A stretch of 64,000 nt of DNA from Curvularia sp. ZM96 (lineage: Eukaryota > Ascomycota > Dothideomycetes > Pleosporales > Pleosporaceae). The notes below the pieces were generated by a model, which saw only the letters and a program-made list of their open reading frames with translations, did not search any database and was not told the DNA's origin. The DNA is taken from contig JAJGBQ010000001.1 of NCBI GenBank assembly GCA_022457065.1, positions 1,550,001 through 1,614,000 on the forward strand. Reading direction: 5' to 3'. This document shows positions 53,770-63,368 of this stretch, piece by piece. The translations under genes were made by a program, and so were the position numbers. How positions within the stretch are numbered: the first letter of the stretch is position 1; each line of letters starts with the position of its first letter.

Positions 53770-56700
53770 TTAACCCCATGTACCACCGCCGCCTCTTCCC
53801 GCTCTTCGCTGAGCGCTCAGTCTCCAATCGTCCTCACCCGCAAACTTGTTGTGCAGAGGCTGTATCCTCTCAGCCTTCTTCCTCTTACTCAACCGATCCG
53901 TCGGCGCAACCTTGAAGAATGTGGGTGCAGCCTCCACCAGCCATTTCGGCTCAATAGCACTGCAGAAGTGCATGTACTCTTTCGTCGTCTCCACAAGCGA
54001 GTGATATATGACGTGTTCGGCAGGCTTACCAAAGAGCGCCGAAGAAGGGTGCAGGTACACAGGTGTGCCTTCGACAAGAGTCTTGTAGCCCTCGGCCGGA
54101 TCCTTGCGCGCTGAGTTGCGGAAGAAACCTGAACAGAGTGCCTGCCGAACCTTGATGGTATTGCGGCCACAAGACACGACCTGATGCTTGTGCCGTGCCA
54201 TGATTTGTAGTAGCTGGTTACGCACGTCACGTACACGTTGCATGTTCTTAGGCATGACAAAGTTCTCATGGCACCACGGTGTACTGAAGCCGCCCTGTTT
54301 CCAGCCATTGTAGACATTCAAAAGCGTGATGTGGTCGCCAGACGGATCGTTGAACTTTTGCTTCTTCTGATCCGCTTGCTGTTGCTTGTCTCGTGGGCGA
54401 TGGAAAACGTTTTGAGTGGCGCTGATCATGGCAACAATTGTGAGAATCTCGTCAGAACACTGGAGTTCAACTGACTTGATCAGTGACTTTGAGAGCGAAG
54501 GGTCCATAGGGAAATCCGCCATTTGCCGACCAAGACGTGTGAGCAACCCTTCGTCATCCAATGCACCCAACTGATACAGCTCTTCTAGAGCTGTCAACAT
54601 GGTGTTTGTAGGAGGCGGATCCATGAAATCGAAATGTAGCAGGTCGTTGATGCCCATAGCCTTCAGCATCAGAATCGTGTTTGACAAGTTTTGACGTTGA
54701 ATCTCTGGAATAGTCGTCGGCAGCATCTCGTTTTGAAACGCTGCCTCGGTGTACAGACGGAAACACTTTCCTGGTCCGGTTCTTCCTGCTCTTCCACTTC
54801 TTTGTCGAGCCTGGGCTTGGGAGATGGGCGTGATCTGCAGACGGTCCATTCCTAGCTTTCCGTCGTATGAACTCTGCTTGACGAAACCGGGATCCACAAC
54901 GTAGTAGATACCATCAATAGTCAGACTTGTTTCAGCAATGTTGGTAGCAATGACACATTTTCGGCTGCCTGCAGGCGCGGGCTCGAAGATACGGGATGCC
55001 ACTTCCGATGGCAGAGCGCCGTAGATGGGTAGAATCATCAACTCTGGCACGTTTGGACCTAAAGCCTTCATGCGCTCCGACAGAATCTCACAAGAAGAAT
55101 CGATTTCTTCTTTTCCTGTCAAGAAGAGCAAGATATCACCCGCTGGCTCCGTCAGGTGAATTTGCATGACCGTAACCAACGCTGCGTCAAGGTAATCAGA
55201 CTCGGGCTCCCGACTGTACATGATCTCGACAGGGAACGTGCGACCTGGGATGGAAAAGATGGGGCACTTGTAAAAGTACTCGGAGAACTTGTCGGCATCC
55301 AGGGTAGCACTGGTAACGATGAGCTTCATGTCAGGCCGTCGCTTGAGTGTCTTCTTCAGTAATCCAAACAGGACGTCCGTGGCAATTGTACGTTCGTGAG
55401 CCTCGTCGAGCATGATACAGCTGTATTTGGACAACATGGGGTCTAGGAGAATCTCACGTTGCAGGATACCGTCCGTCATGTATTTGATCCGTGTTTCCGG
55501 CGAGGTCTTGTCTTCGAATCGGATCGTGTATCCAACCTCGTTTCCTAAAGCGCAGCCAACCTCCTCAGCGACACGTTTGGCGACACTCATGGCTGCCACA
55601 CGCCTTGGCTGAGTACAGCCGATGACAAGTTCATTGGCATAGCCAGCTTCAGCCAGATACTGAGTCATTTGCGTCGTCTTTCCGGATCCGGTGTCACCGA
55701 CTACGATCAAGATCTGATGGGCTGCAACGGCCTCCAGGAGTTGCTTTCTGAACTTGAAGACGGGCAACGACTCTCGCTGTTCCTTGATACTCATGTTGGT
55801 GCGTTTACCGAATGAGGTTTCTCTGCTATTTGTGGAAATCTTCTTCCATTCTGGTATCGCCTGACTGGGCTCATTGGTTCGAGTGTTGCGAAGATCGCTT
55901 GCAAACTGCCGTTTCTCAGCCATGGGGTCGTTCCATTGACTACTCAAGTCGACATTTGCCGCTTCTTTAGCCGCCTTCTCCTGGGCCTCTTGTTGTTTGA
56001 GGTCACGGCGTTCTTTAGCTAATGTGTCTCCAGCCATCGCGGCGCGGTTGAGCGAGCCGTCAGGTGCTTTGACGACGCGAATTGGCGAGAGCTCCAGCGA
56101 TTGTTTGGTCTGGCCGGCCAGGAAGGGTGGTTCTTCTTCACGAACTTCTATATCGACATCCTCTTCCTCTTCGAAACCGCCCTCGCCATTGATGTGGGCA
56201 TTAAAGTCCTCGTCGATGTCAGGGTAGTCGGATTTAGGTATGACACCAGAGGCAATGAGTTGTTTGATCTCCCACCGTTCCGGCGAAGTCATCCGCTTCC
56301 GCATACCATTCTTGCGACTATTGTAGCCATCTTCTACGACGGGTACAGCGCTATCCACCCCTGGAATGCCCCCAAGACCTTGTGAGTTTGCGCCTGTGCC
56401 AAAAGACGCTATGCGTTTACCAGGTGCAAGATCGCGACCTGTGCGCTGGTCCACCTCTTTCATCGAGAGCGATATTCTGCCGTTTTCCGTCTTGATAACC
56501 TTGACCTTGACCTCCTGCCACCTTGACACAAGGTCTGATGGGTGATTAACTCGTCCCTCCATCATCTGAGTGACGTGGACCAGTCCATCTACCTTGCCTT
56601 TTACGCCCTGCAAATTGACAAAGCAACCAAAGTCTTTGACACCTGTGACCTTTCCGTCATATATCTTGTACAACACTGGTTCGTCGTCAAGCTCGGGAGT

Positions 56701-57420
56701 AGGTGGCCGTCGAAACTCTTCGACGTCTTCGTCGCGGTACTTCTTGCGGCTTCGTTGTTTATTGCTGGGCTTGACCGTTCGCGTGCGCCCGAATTCGTCT
56801 TCAAAGACCAACTCGTCGTTGTCCTCCCGCTGCCGCCCCCGACGCGGACTCCTGGATGGTGAGCGAGAGTATGATGTATCTCTCCGCCTGGATCGCTTGC
56901 TCCTACTGACATCGTCGTCGCTGTCATACGGAGTCATGCTCCTCTTCCGCGAACGCTCCTTGGGCCTACCCGGTGCTTTCCCTGCCAGTCCCTCGAGCAT
57001 GGCAAAAGTATCATCCAGCGCATCCGCCGGTGCGGCGTCATTTGCAGGCTCTTCATCTGCCACGTCGTATTCCACCTCTTTGTCAGGAATGGCCAGTCCC
57101 TTGAAAACGCGCGTCTTGCGACTTGTAGCATCTCCACCATCATCCGCATTTGCGCCTCCTTGCTTTCCGTCTGTACCCTTGTTCTTGTATTTGGGATGTA
57201 GCGTGAGTATCAAACGGTCGATACTCTCTACCAAACTCTGTGGAAACTCGGCGCCCACTTCCTCTAGCTGTTTCTTGAAATCGGCGACACCCTTGCAATT
57301 CGCATGTTGGTCGATGACGAACTCGGCAAGCGTCTTGTCCGAGACACCGACGTGATTCTGTATTTCTGAGGTGACCTTGGAAACGAGCGACAGGAACTCG
57401 AGGTTTTCGAGATCGTCCAT
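53770..57420 (-). CDS. PRP22: DEAH-box splicing helicase Prp22
   Basis: Predicted 1216-aa single-exon ATPase that releases mature mRNA from the spliceosome. Residues 1-85 form the Prp22/DHX8 N-terminal helical domain (MDDLENLEFLSLVSKVTSEI). An Arg/Ser-rich segment lies at about 158-199, then an S1 RNA-binding domain at about 251-323 (YDGKVTGVKDFGCFVNLQGV). Helicase motifs: GDTGSGKT at about 575-582, DEAH at about 672-675, SAT, TNIAETSLTI and QRSGRAGR. The HA2/OB fold with ALEELYQLGALD and the C-terminal WLVEAAPTFFKV complete the family layout. The S1 domain separates Prp22 from Prp2, Prp16 and Prp43. The first real ATG in frame is at 57420; upstream frame extension uses no ATG. Confidence 0.96.
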   Translation of the reverse strand: MDDLENLEFLSLVSKVTSEIQNHVGVSDKTLAEFVIDQHANCKGVADFKKQLEEVGAEFPQSLVESIDRLILTLHPKYKNKGTDGKQGGANADDGGDATSRKTRVFKGLAIPDKEVEYDVADEEPANDAAPADALDDTFAMLEGLAGKAPGRPKERSRKRSMTPYDSDDDVSRSKRSRRRDTSYSRSPSRSPRRGRQREDNDELVFEDEFGRTRTVKPSNKQRSRKKYRDEDVEEFRRPPTPELDDEPVLYKIYDGKVTGVKDFGCFVNLQGVKGKVDGLVHVTQMMEGRVNHPSDLVSRWQEVKVKVIKTENGRISLSMKEVDQRTGRDLAPGKRIASFGTGANSQGLGGIPGVDSAVPVVEDGYNSRKNGMRKRMTSPERWEIKQLIASGVIPKSDYPDIDEDFNAHINGEGGFEEEEDVDIEVREEEPPFLAGQTKQSLELSPIRVVKAPDGSLNRAAMAGDTLAKERRDLKQQEAQEKAAKEAANVDLSSQWNDPMAEKRQFASDLRNTRTNEPSQAIPEWKKISTNSRETSFGKRTNMSIKEQRESLPVFKFRKQLLEAVAAHQILIVVGDTGSGKTTQMTQYLAEAGYANELVIGCTQPRRVAAMSVAKRVAEEVGCALGNEVGYTIRFEDKTSPETRIKYMTDGILQREILLDPMLSKYSCIMLDEAHERTIATDVLFGLLKKTLKRRPDMKLIVTSATLDADKFSEYFYKCPIFSIPGRTFPVEIMYSREPESDYLDAALVTVMQIHLTEPAGDILLFLTGKEEIDSSCEILSERMKALGPNVPELMILPIYGALPSEVASRIFEPAPAGSRKCVIATNIAETSLTIDGIYYVVDPGFVKQSSYDGKLGMDRLQITPISQAQARQRSGRAGRTGPGKCFRLYTEAAFQNEMLPTTIPEIQRQNLSNTILMLKAMGINDLLHFDFMDPPPTNTMLTALEELYQLGALDDEGLLTRLGRQMADFPMDPSLSKSLIKSVELQCSDEILTIVAMISATQNVFHRPRDKQQQADQKKQKFNDPSGDHITLLNVYNGWKQGGFSTPWCHENFVMPKNMQRVRDVRNQLLQIMARHKHQVVSCGRNTIKVRQALCSGFFRNSARKDPAEGYKTLVEGTPVYLHPSSALFGKPAEHVIYHSLVETTKEYMHFCSAIEPKWLVEAAPTFFKVAPTDRLSKRKKAERIQPLHNKFAGEDDWRLSAQRRAGRGGGGTWG

Positions 57421-57820
57421 AGCGATGGCTTGGCCTCTTTGCAAGGCGCGTTGCTCTGCGGATTGTCGCTGTCGTTGCCGCGCTTGCGGTTGGCTGGGAT
57501 ATCGCAAGTTTTTGTAGGAACTATCGCCTCTGAACGCCAGTAAGCATCGTCTTTCTTCGTTCTCTTGCTGAGGTTGCGTATGGAAAGTTGAGCAAATGGA
57601 TTGGGTGGAGCTGTCGTATAGTTAAGAAAGTTGATGCGGCTCGGCGGCGAATCGCGCTAGAGCGTGTCCCCGCGCGGCAGCCACTCAGCTCTCGCCAGAC
57701 TCCGCATCACCCCATCTTGCCCTCCCTTGGGTGCTACAACCTCAGAAAGTTGCTGAGCGCGCCCAGTACACCATTCACTCCTTTGTTCTAGATCTTCACC
57801 ACCATATCAATCCGTAGAAA
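57421..57820. promoter_or_regulatory. Divergent promoter PRP22 / small unknown gene
   Basis: 400 bp between two start codons on opposite strands; must contain both promoters. No TATA box near either start. Confidence 0.5.
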
Positions 57821-58117
57821 ATGAGTTCCACACGCATCTTCCACAATATCTCACGCATACCCGTCACATCCACGCTCGTCCTCATCTTCGGCAACTACGA
57901 ACTCTACCGCATACACAAGGGCACGCATCCGTACTGGAGCCCTATTCTTGAAGAGAAAGGCATAGTCAGACGACGCAAGCAGACTGCTTCCGAAACCTCA
58001 GGCGGCCAAGGTGCCTCTAGCATGGAAGCCAAACGTGAAGGGGGCAAAACCTCGATACAGTGGCTCAACCTCAACGGCGTTCCAATACCCTTCATTGCAG
58101 GGCGATCAGTAGAATGA
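57821..58117 (+). CDS. Uncharacterised 98-aa protein
   Basis: Single-exon small open frame with a good start context (GAAAATGAG). The N-terminus is basic and Ser/Thr-rich and runs into a hydrophobic stretch at about 14-24 (PVTSTLVLIFGNYELYRI), which could be a mitochondrial or signal-anchor segment. A Lys/Arg patch (VRRRKQ), a Gly/Ser linker and a C-terminal SIQWLNLNGVPIPFIAGR strand-like block follow. I recognise no family. It shares a 400-bp promoter region with PRP22. No frame shift or intron is needed, and the two ordered segments either side of a linker suggest a real small protein rather than chance. Confidence 0.55.
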   Translation: MSSTRIFHNISRIPVTSTLVLIFGNYELYRIHKGTHPYWSPILEEKGIVRRRKQTASETSGGQGASSMEAKREGGKTSIQWLNLNGVPIPFIAGRSVE

Positions 58118-59271
58118 GAGAATGCGTGATTTGCAAGGACTGTCTGTTGACTCGATGTTCGTGGGCAGAGAACATGAATTGCAAGGGAGAAGAGCGGGAT
58201 ATCATGTCGATTTGGTTATATTGTTACATTTTGCGATTGGTACAGGCGTTGGGTGTCAAAGCGTTCGAGCGAGAATGTCTATTTTTTCGACCAGGCATGG
58301 AGAAGCATCAAAAACAGAAGCGTTTCGCCGTGTGAGCAGCCGGAAGCGACGATCGTTAAACCTCGCGGTTTCCGGCTAGGAATCGGCTCGTAAGAACTGC
58401 AGATTGCAACTACGGACAACAATTAAGCCATCTGGCTCTACAGATCAATACAGTCATAAGGACATGGCACGTCCAACCATACGCCCTATCCCCACGTTCT
58501 GTCCCCGCGTCGTACCCCGCATGACAAAGTTGTAGCATGAACAGAAACAGCAATGAATACGATTGTTGGCGATATAAATATGTCACCGCTTTCGAGCAAA
58601 CATGACGCTAGGGGCGATGTTGAGCTCAAAGGGCGAAATGGTGCAATATGGTGCCACGCTCATAACTTCCACATTAGGCTAGCGTCTGATAATACACCGA
58701 CTTCAGCATTCTGCTCCACAGTTAGTGGTCGAAGTAGGTTATGTATTTTGAGCAGAAGTCTTCTTAGGAAACTGTTTGGCTGATAAAATACGTACCTTTG
58801 TAGTGTTCCGTCTCTGACATATTTAGTCACTTGAAGGTTTGTATTTGTCCTCGTAGCTCAACACCAGCTCTTGTACACCTCTAATAAATATTGTTACAAA
58901 GTGCCGACGGTCTCATGTTGTCATCGACGTCGTACGACTTAGCCTGGTCACGATCGATGATTAGATTGTGTGCGATGGCGCAATCGTTTCAGTTAGGCCA
59001 GCGATTATTCCCCACAACAGCATGTCTTTCCTGTGTGACCTCACTGAGCCTGATATAATTGCCAGGTTCGCTTCCTCTGTTCTTCCTCATACAATTCAAC
59101 TTCATAACCTTTCACCTTTTGCCAAATATCTGGCGTTTTGTGACCCCAATTGCTATTACAAGGTCCATAACTTCTTACCAGCACTCCACCTGAAACAGTC
59201 ATCGAGCAGTCCGTCCACGACGTTACAAAATCTTCGTCTCGATAGACGCATACCATACATCTACGACGAAC
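58118..59271. other. 1.15-kb intergenic region
   Basis: Between the small unknown gene and the dioxygenase. Open frames near 58060-58380 and 58968-59459 have no domain-like content and overlap known exons or each other. No feature supported. Confidence 0.5.
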
Positions 59272-60632
59272 ATGGCACCCGGACTTGTCGAACCGCAATA
59301 TCAACCATCCAACACATCTACCCCAGTGCCGGCCTCAAAGCCTGTAAATGCACACAGTTACATTCCTGGACGGACACCAGTCAAGCAGCACGACGATTCC
59401 TACGAGTACGAAGACTTACGGCCTCGCTTCCCAGACATCACATGGCCTGCCTACACTGAAATCCCTTACACAGACAAAGGCCAGCTCGGTGACCCAAACT
59501 TCAAACACCTGCTTGCCTCGGCCACCGATGTATTCGACTACAACCCGAAGATAGGGACGGAGATCCACGGCGTGGATCTGACCACGCTCACCGACGCACA
59601 GAAGAACGACCTCGCCCGGTTAATCGCCACACGGGGCGTCGTCTTCTTCCGTAACCAAAAGAAGTTCGACATTGACCACCAAAGGGAGCTGGGCAAGTAC
59701 TTTGGCGAGCTACACAAGCACGCTACAACGGGAGTGCCTAAGCGCGAGGGCCTTGAGGACGTACATGTCATATACACTGGAGAAGGGAGTCCCGATCTGC
59801 GAGCTCTGTTCACGCCTACATTCCTGTGGCACTCGGATGTAAGTCGATCCCGTCTTTGATCATGTGACAAGCACAGTTCCCTAGACAGCCATGTGGTAAG
59901 AACGATGCTGATTGATGCCTTGTCGACAGGTAACATACGAACTTCAACCCCCCTCATACACATCGCTCAAGGTGCTGACGGGCCCGCCCCGAGGCGGTGG
60001 CGGCGATACGCTCTGGTCGTCTCAGTACGCGGCATACGACATGCTCTCGCCACACATGCAGCGCTATCTTGAATCACTGACTGCACTGCACTCTGCCGAG
60101 CTACAGGCCCAAGGGTCCCGCGAACTCGGCCGCACCGTCCGCCGTGAGCCCGTCACCACGGAGCACCCCCTGGTGCGAACAAATCCCGTAACTGGCTGGA
60201 AGAGTCTGTTCTTTAACCCGGGCTTTGTGACGAAGATTGTGGGTGTGCCCAAGACAGAGTCGGATCACATCATCGGGCTGCTGAACGAGATTGTGGCGAC
60301 GAGTCCGGAGATTCAGGCAAGGTTCCAGTGGAACGAGGGCGATGTAGCGTTTTGGGATAACAGGGTCACGGTACGTATAGACAACGCATTCCCCTTTCTC
60401 AGATCTTGGTGTGAGGTTGTCGAGGGAGAATCATGATACTGACAATATGTAGAATCATTCAGCGTCGTACGGGTTTGCCCCGCACCGAAGACATGCAGTC
60501 AGAGTCACAGTGCGTGCCGAGCGGCCGTACCTTGATCCACAGAGTCGGTCACAGGAAGACGAGTTGAGCGAGAAGTACGGGGTGCCCAAGGCAAACAAGG
60601 ATGGTAGTGGGATAGTAAACTACAACGATTAG
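59272..60632 (+). CDS. TauD/TfdA-family Fe(II)/2-oxoglutarate dioxygenase
   Basis: Predicted 395-aa non-haem iron dioxygenase, the family of taurine and alkylsulfonate dioxygenases; substrate unknown. Exons 59272-59838, 59930-60370 and 60453-60632; introns 91 and 82 bp. The facial triad is His187 and Asp189 (FLWHSD, completed just before intron 1) and His338 (right after intron 2, NHSASYG); 2-oxoglutarate-binding Arg is likely Arg353 in HRRHAVRVTV. Conserved GVVFFRNQ and GGGGDTLWSSQYAAYD blocks are present. The 70-residue N-terminal extension is typical of fungal members. No sulfur-metabolism neighbour is in the window. Enzyme class is sure; use as a sulfonate scavenger is inference. Confidence 0.9.
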
Positions 60633-61356
60633 TGTAGAAGAGTTCCCCAAAAATACTTGATACGTAGTTACCAAATGTATTTTGTATGGGTCGCTAGCCA
60701 GCTTTTGTTCAGCCAAACTTCAAGCAGGTTAAAACTCGTGCATTTGTCACAGATCCACAGCTGTGATTAACGTATCAGGTGGCTCTATGCGGCATTGAAT
60801 TCAACATAATCACTTGGTTTAGTTTAGCCTTGCCACTGCCCTATATCCAATGCTTTTGCGAACTGTCAAGAAGATGCCAGCAAATAACAAAAACATCAGC
60901 TGCACGCCAAAGAGACGTCATCATTGTCAGTCTAAGCAGTAAATCTAATGTTAACATTAACCAATACAAGTAAAGTTATAACAGCCGTGTCAATACCGCT
61001 CCCGGGCATCCCAACAGAACTCATGGTAAACGACCAAAGCATAGATTGTAACGCCAAGCCAACACATAATCCAATGGTGGTTTTTTTCACTCTCTAGTTT
61101 CCCTATAAAGACCCCTTGGGTAACGAATTTTGAGGCGACTGGGATTTTGCAGTGCGATGTCTTCTGGCAATGAATGTTGCCAGACTTAAAAGGACAAGCA
61201 CAATTGAGACGAGCTTCACGGCAAGTTGTCTCTTGTCTGACGAGGAAAGCGGCGCACTTGACACTACGTCAGAGGTCGATGTGCCAAAAAAAGTAGAGAA
61301 GAACAAAGCTGATAGGCAATTCACATTGACAAAAAGGTAAAAGTGAAATTGAGCAC
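60633..61356. other. Convergent 3' region dioxygenase / mannosyltransferase
   Basis: AT-rich. On the minus strand about 61103-61330 is an open stretch whose translation includes a hydrophobic segment and basic tail, but it has no start of its own; see findings. Confidence 0.5.
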
Positions 61357-62685
61357 TTAATCCTGCTCCAGTTCGTACCCTGCTGGCTTTTGCATGCCGT
61401 TCAACTCGTAGAAGCGAGAAGTACCTAGTGATGTGTAAGTGTTTTTGCCTTGAGAATCTGAGGGGTGGACTTACAGCTGTAGCCTTTCCAGTCAAAGTTG
61501 TCCTTGGGATTGCATGAGCACTTATGTTTGAGACGATATTCCTCGCCGGTAGGGCAGTGCGTGAAGGGAACATGGTAGTAGGCAATGTCGTTGAAGAAGT
61601 GGATCTGGTCCTTGGGCAGAAGCAAACCAGCGGCGATGGAGTGGACAGGAGCATCACCCCAGCGCTCGTAGAAGAAGCCACCAGCGTGGTCGAGGGAGGT
61701 GAAGAAGTCAATGTAGGCATCGGATCGGAGCCAGTTGAGGTTACCAATCTCAAAGTTGGACCAGAAATGACAGTGGTTGTAAGTCTCACCGCCATCGTCG
61801 CTGAGGAACTTCATCGAGTTGTCCTTGGCGACGTGCTGGGGGAAGTGCTTGGTGAAGTTCTTGGTGGCGTCCCAGAGAGTGGGGATGGTCTCAACGTACT
61901 CGTACAGACTGAGCGTGAAACTGTACTTTTTGTTGTTGTCGGCCATGAATTTGAAGGTATCGTAGTTGATGTCGCAGAAGAGCTTGACGCTGGGCTCGAC
62001 CCGCCAGTACCACTCGTACTCAAGCATCAAGGGGTGACGGAAGAAGAAGCCCGACTCGTAGCGGCACATGTGTCGGTAGCTGATGGAGTCTCCGTAGATG
62101 ATCTTCTTCTCCTTCATCTCCTGGCGGACCTTGGCGGCCTTGTCTTGGTCAATCCACTCGGGGAAGGACCAATGCTCCTTGGGGATCTTGCCATACTTTG
62201 TCTTTCCGGATACAAGGGCGGTCGTGACCTTCTTGAACTCGTCGTCGAACTCGTCGTCGTTGAGAAAGACCCAGTCGTAGTTGAATTTGCGGTTGAAGCG
62301 GTCTTCAACGTGGCGGATCGACTTGGCAATCTCCCAGACGTCCTGGTTGCGGGCAAGGGTCACAAAGGTTGCGTTCATGCGTTCGCCGGAAGCGGTGGCG
62401 GGGGGAAATGTCTTCTCGTTGGGGGTGGTCTCGGGGATGGGCTTGGGGTTGATGTGGGTTTCGTCGTCGTTCACTACGGCGTTGCCCGCCGGCGGTGTGG
62501 CAGGGGTTTTGGCATCTTGGTAGACTGGCCAGCTTGCGGCGGGCACAGAAGAGGAGGAGCCGATGAAGTAGAGGAGGACAAGGCACTGGACACGGTCAAT
62601 GGCTGGCTGGATGCGCGTGAGGGAGCGGACAACGTACGATGACGGCGAAGACAATGTAGCGGAGATAGCGCTGACTGCCTGCCAT
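61357..62685 (-). CDS. KRE2: Alpha-1,2-mannosyltransferase, GT15 (Kre2/Mnt1/Ktr)
   Basis: Predicted 408-aa type II Golgi enzyme that adds alpha-1,2-mannose to O- and N-glycans of wall proteins. Exons 62685-62638, 62585-61475 and 61424-61357; introns 52 and 50 bp. The 48-nt first exon joins to give a short cytosolic tail and a signal anchor, YIVFAVI-CLVLLYFIGSSS, which would be lost without splicing. A Pro/Thr stem follows. Catalytic-domain landmarks: YDWVFLNDDEF, YWRVEPSVKLFCDI at about 209-222, the nucleophile-type Glu295 in HFWSNFEIGNLNW, and a Cys-rich C-terminus ending KPAGYELEQD after the last intron. All GT15 key residues are present. Confidence 0.94.
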
Positions 62686-63368
62686 GGCGGATGGATCGTC
62701 TCTGCGACTCGGAACGACACGGCTGGTGCTTTTTGGTGACGTCTCAGTGCTCCACCCGGTCAGGTTGCTTTATACAGCAGCAGACGGGCGGTTAGAGGTG
62801 CGCGTGGCGGTTTTGGCGACGGCAGCGAGGTGCAGGGGAACGAGCGGATGCTACTCTAGGCGCAAGACGGGCGCATGAGCACAGCAGGGCAGACGAGGCC
62901 AATGGGACGAGGCTGTCTTGGGTGTGGGGAAGAAGAAAAGAAGGCCGATGGAAGGAAAACTATGTAAGTAAAAGGAGATGTTGCGGTTTCCCGGCGTAGG
63001 GGACCCAAGTGTGGCTGAGGATTAGCCCAGCCTGTCCGGGGGGATTACATACGACGACGCATCCGAACACGAACAAGGGCCGACGGAGTTTGCCGTTTGT
63101 GGCACCAGGCGCCGCCTGCAACACCAAACCACCACCACCATCAGCATCACCACTCGCTGCCATTGCCATTGCCATCATCCGCCCGCCCGCTTGCACGGCA
63201 CTCGTTCAGCAGCAGTAGCAGCAGCCTTGCGAGTCTTGTTGCGCCCATGCGACCACCGCCGCCCTGCCGCCTCGCCGTCTCTTCTCTTTCTCTGCCCAAC
63301 GTCACCACTGACGCCAATTGAATATAGGCTCGACCGTGTAGCCACGGCCTCCAGCCACTCGCACCACC
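62686..63368. promoter_or_regulatory. Divergent promoter KRE2 / PAT1
   Basis: 683 bp between start codons. The PAT1-proximal half is CCACC/CAGCAG-rich, probably leader; nothing coding. Confidence 0.5.

Noticed and set aside
57421..57507. N-terminal extension of Prp22
   Set aside because: The frame opens with TTG, not ATG; MDDLENLEFLSLVS matches the family start.
61524..62642. 372-codon plus-strand frame opposite the mannosyltransferase
   Set aside because: Antisense shadow of a C-ending-codon gene; Val/Glu/Gly-rich with no domain, while the minus strand has all GT15 motifs.
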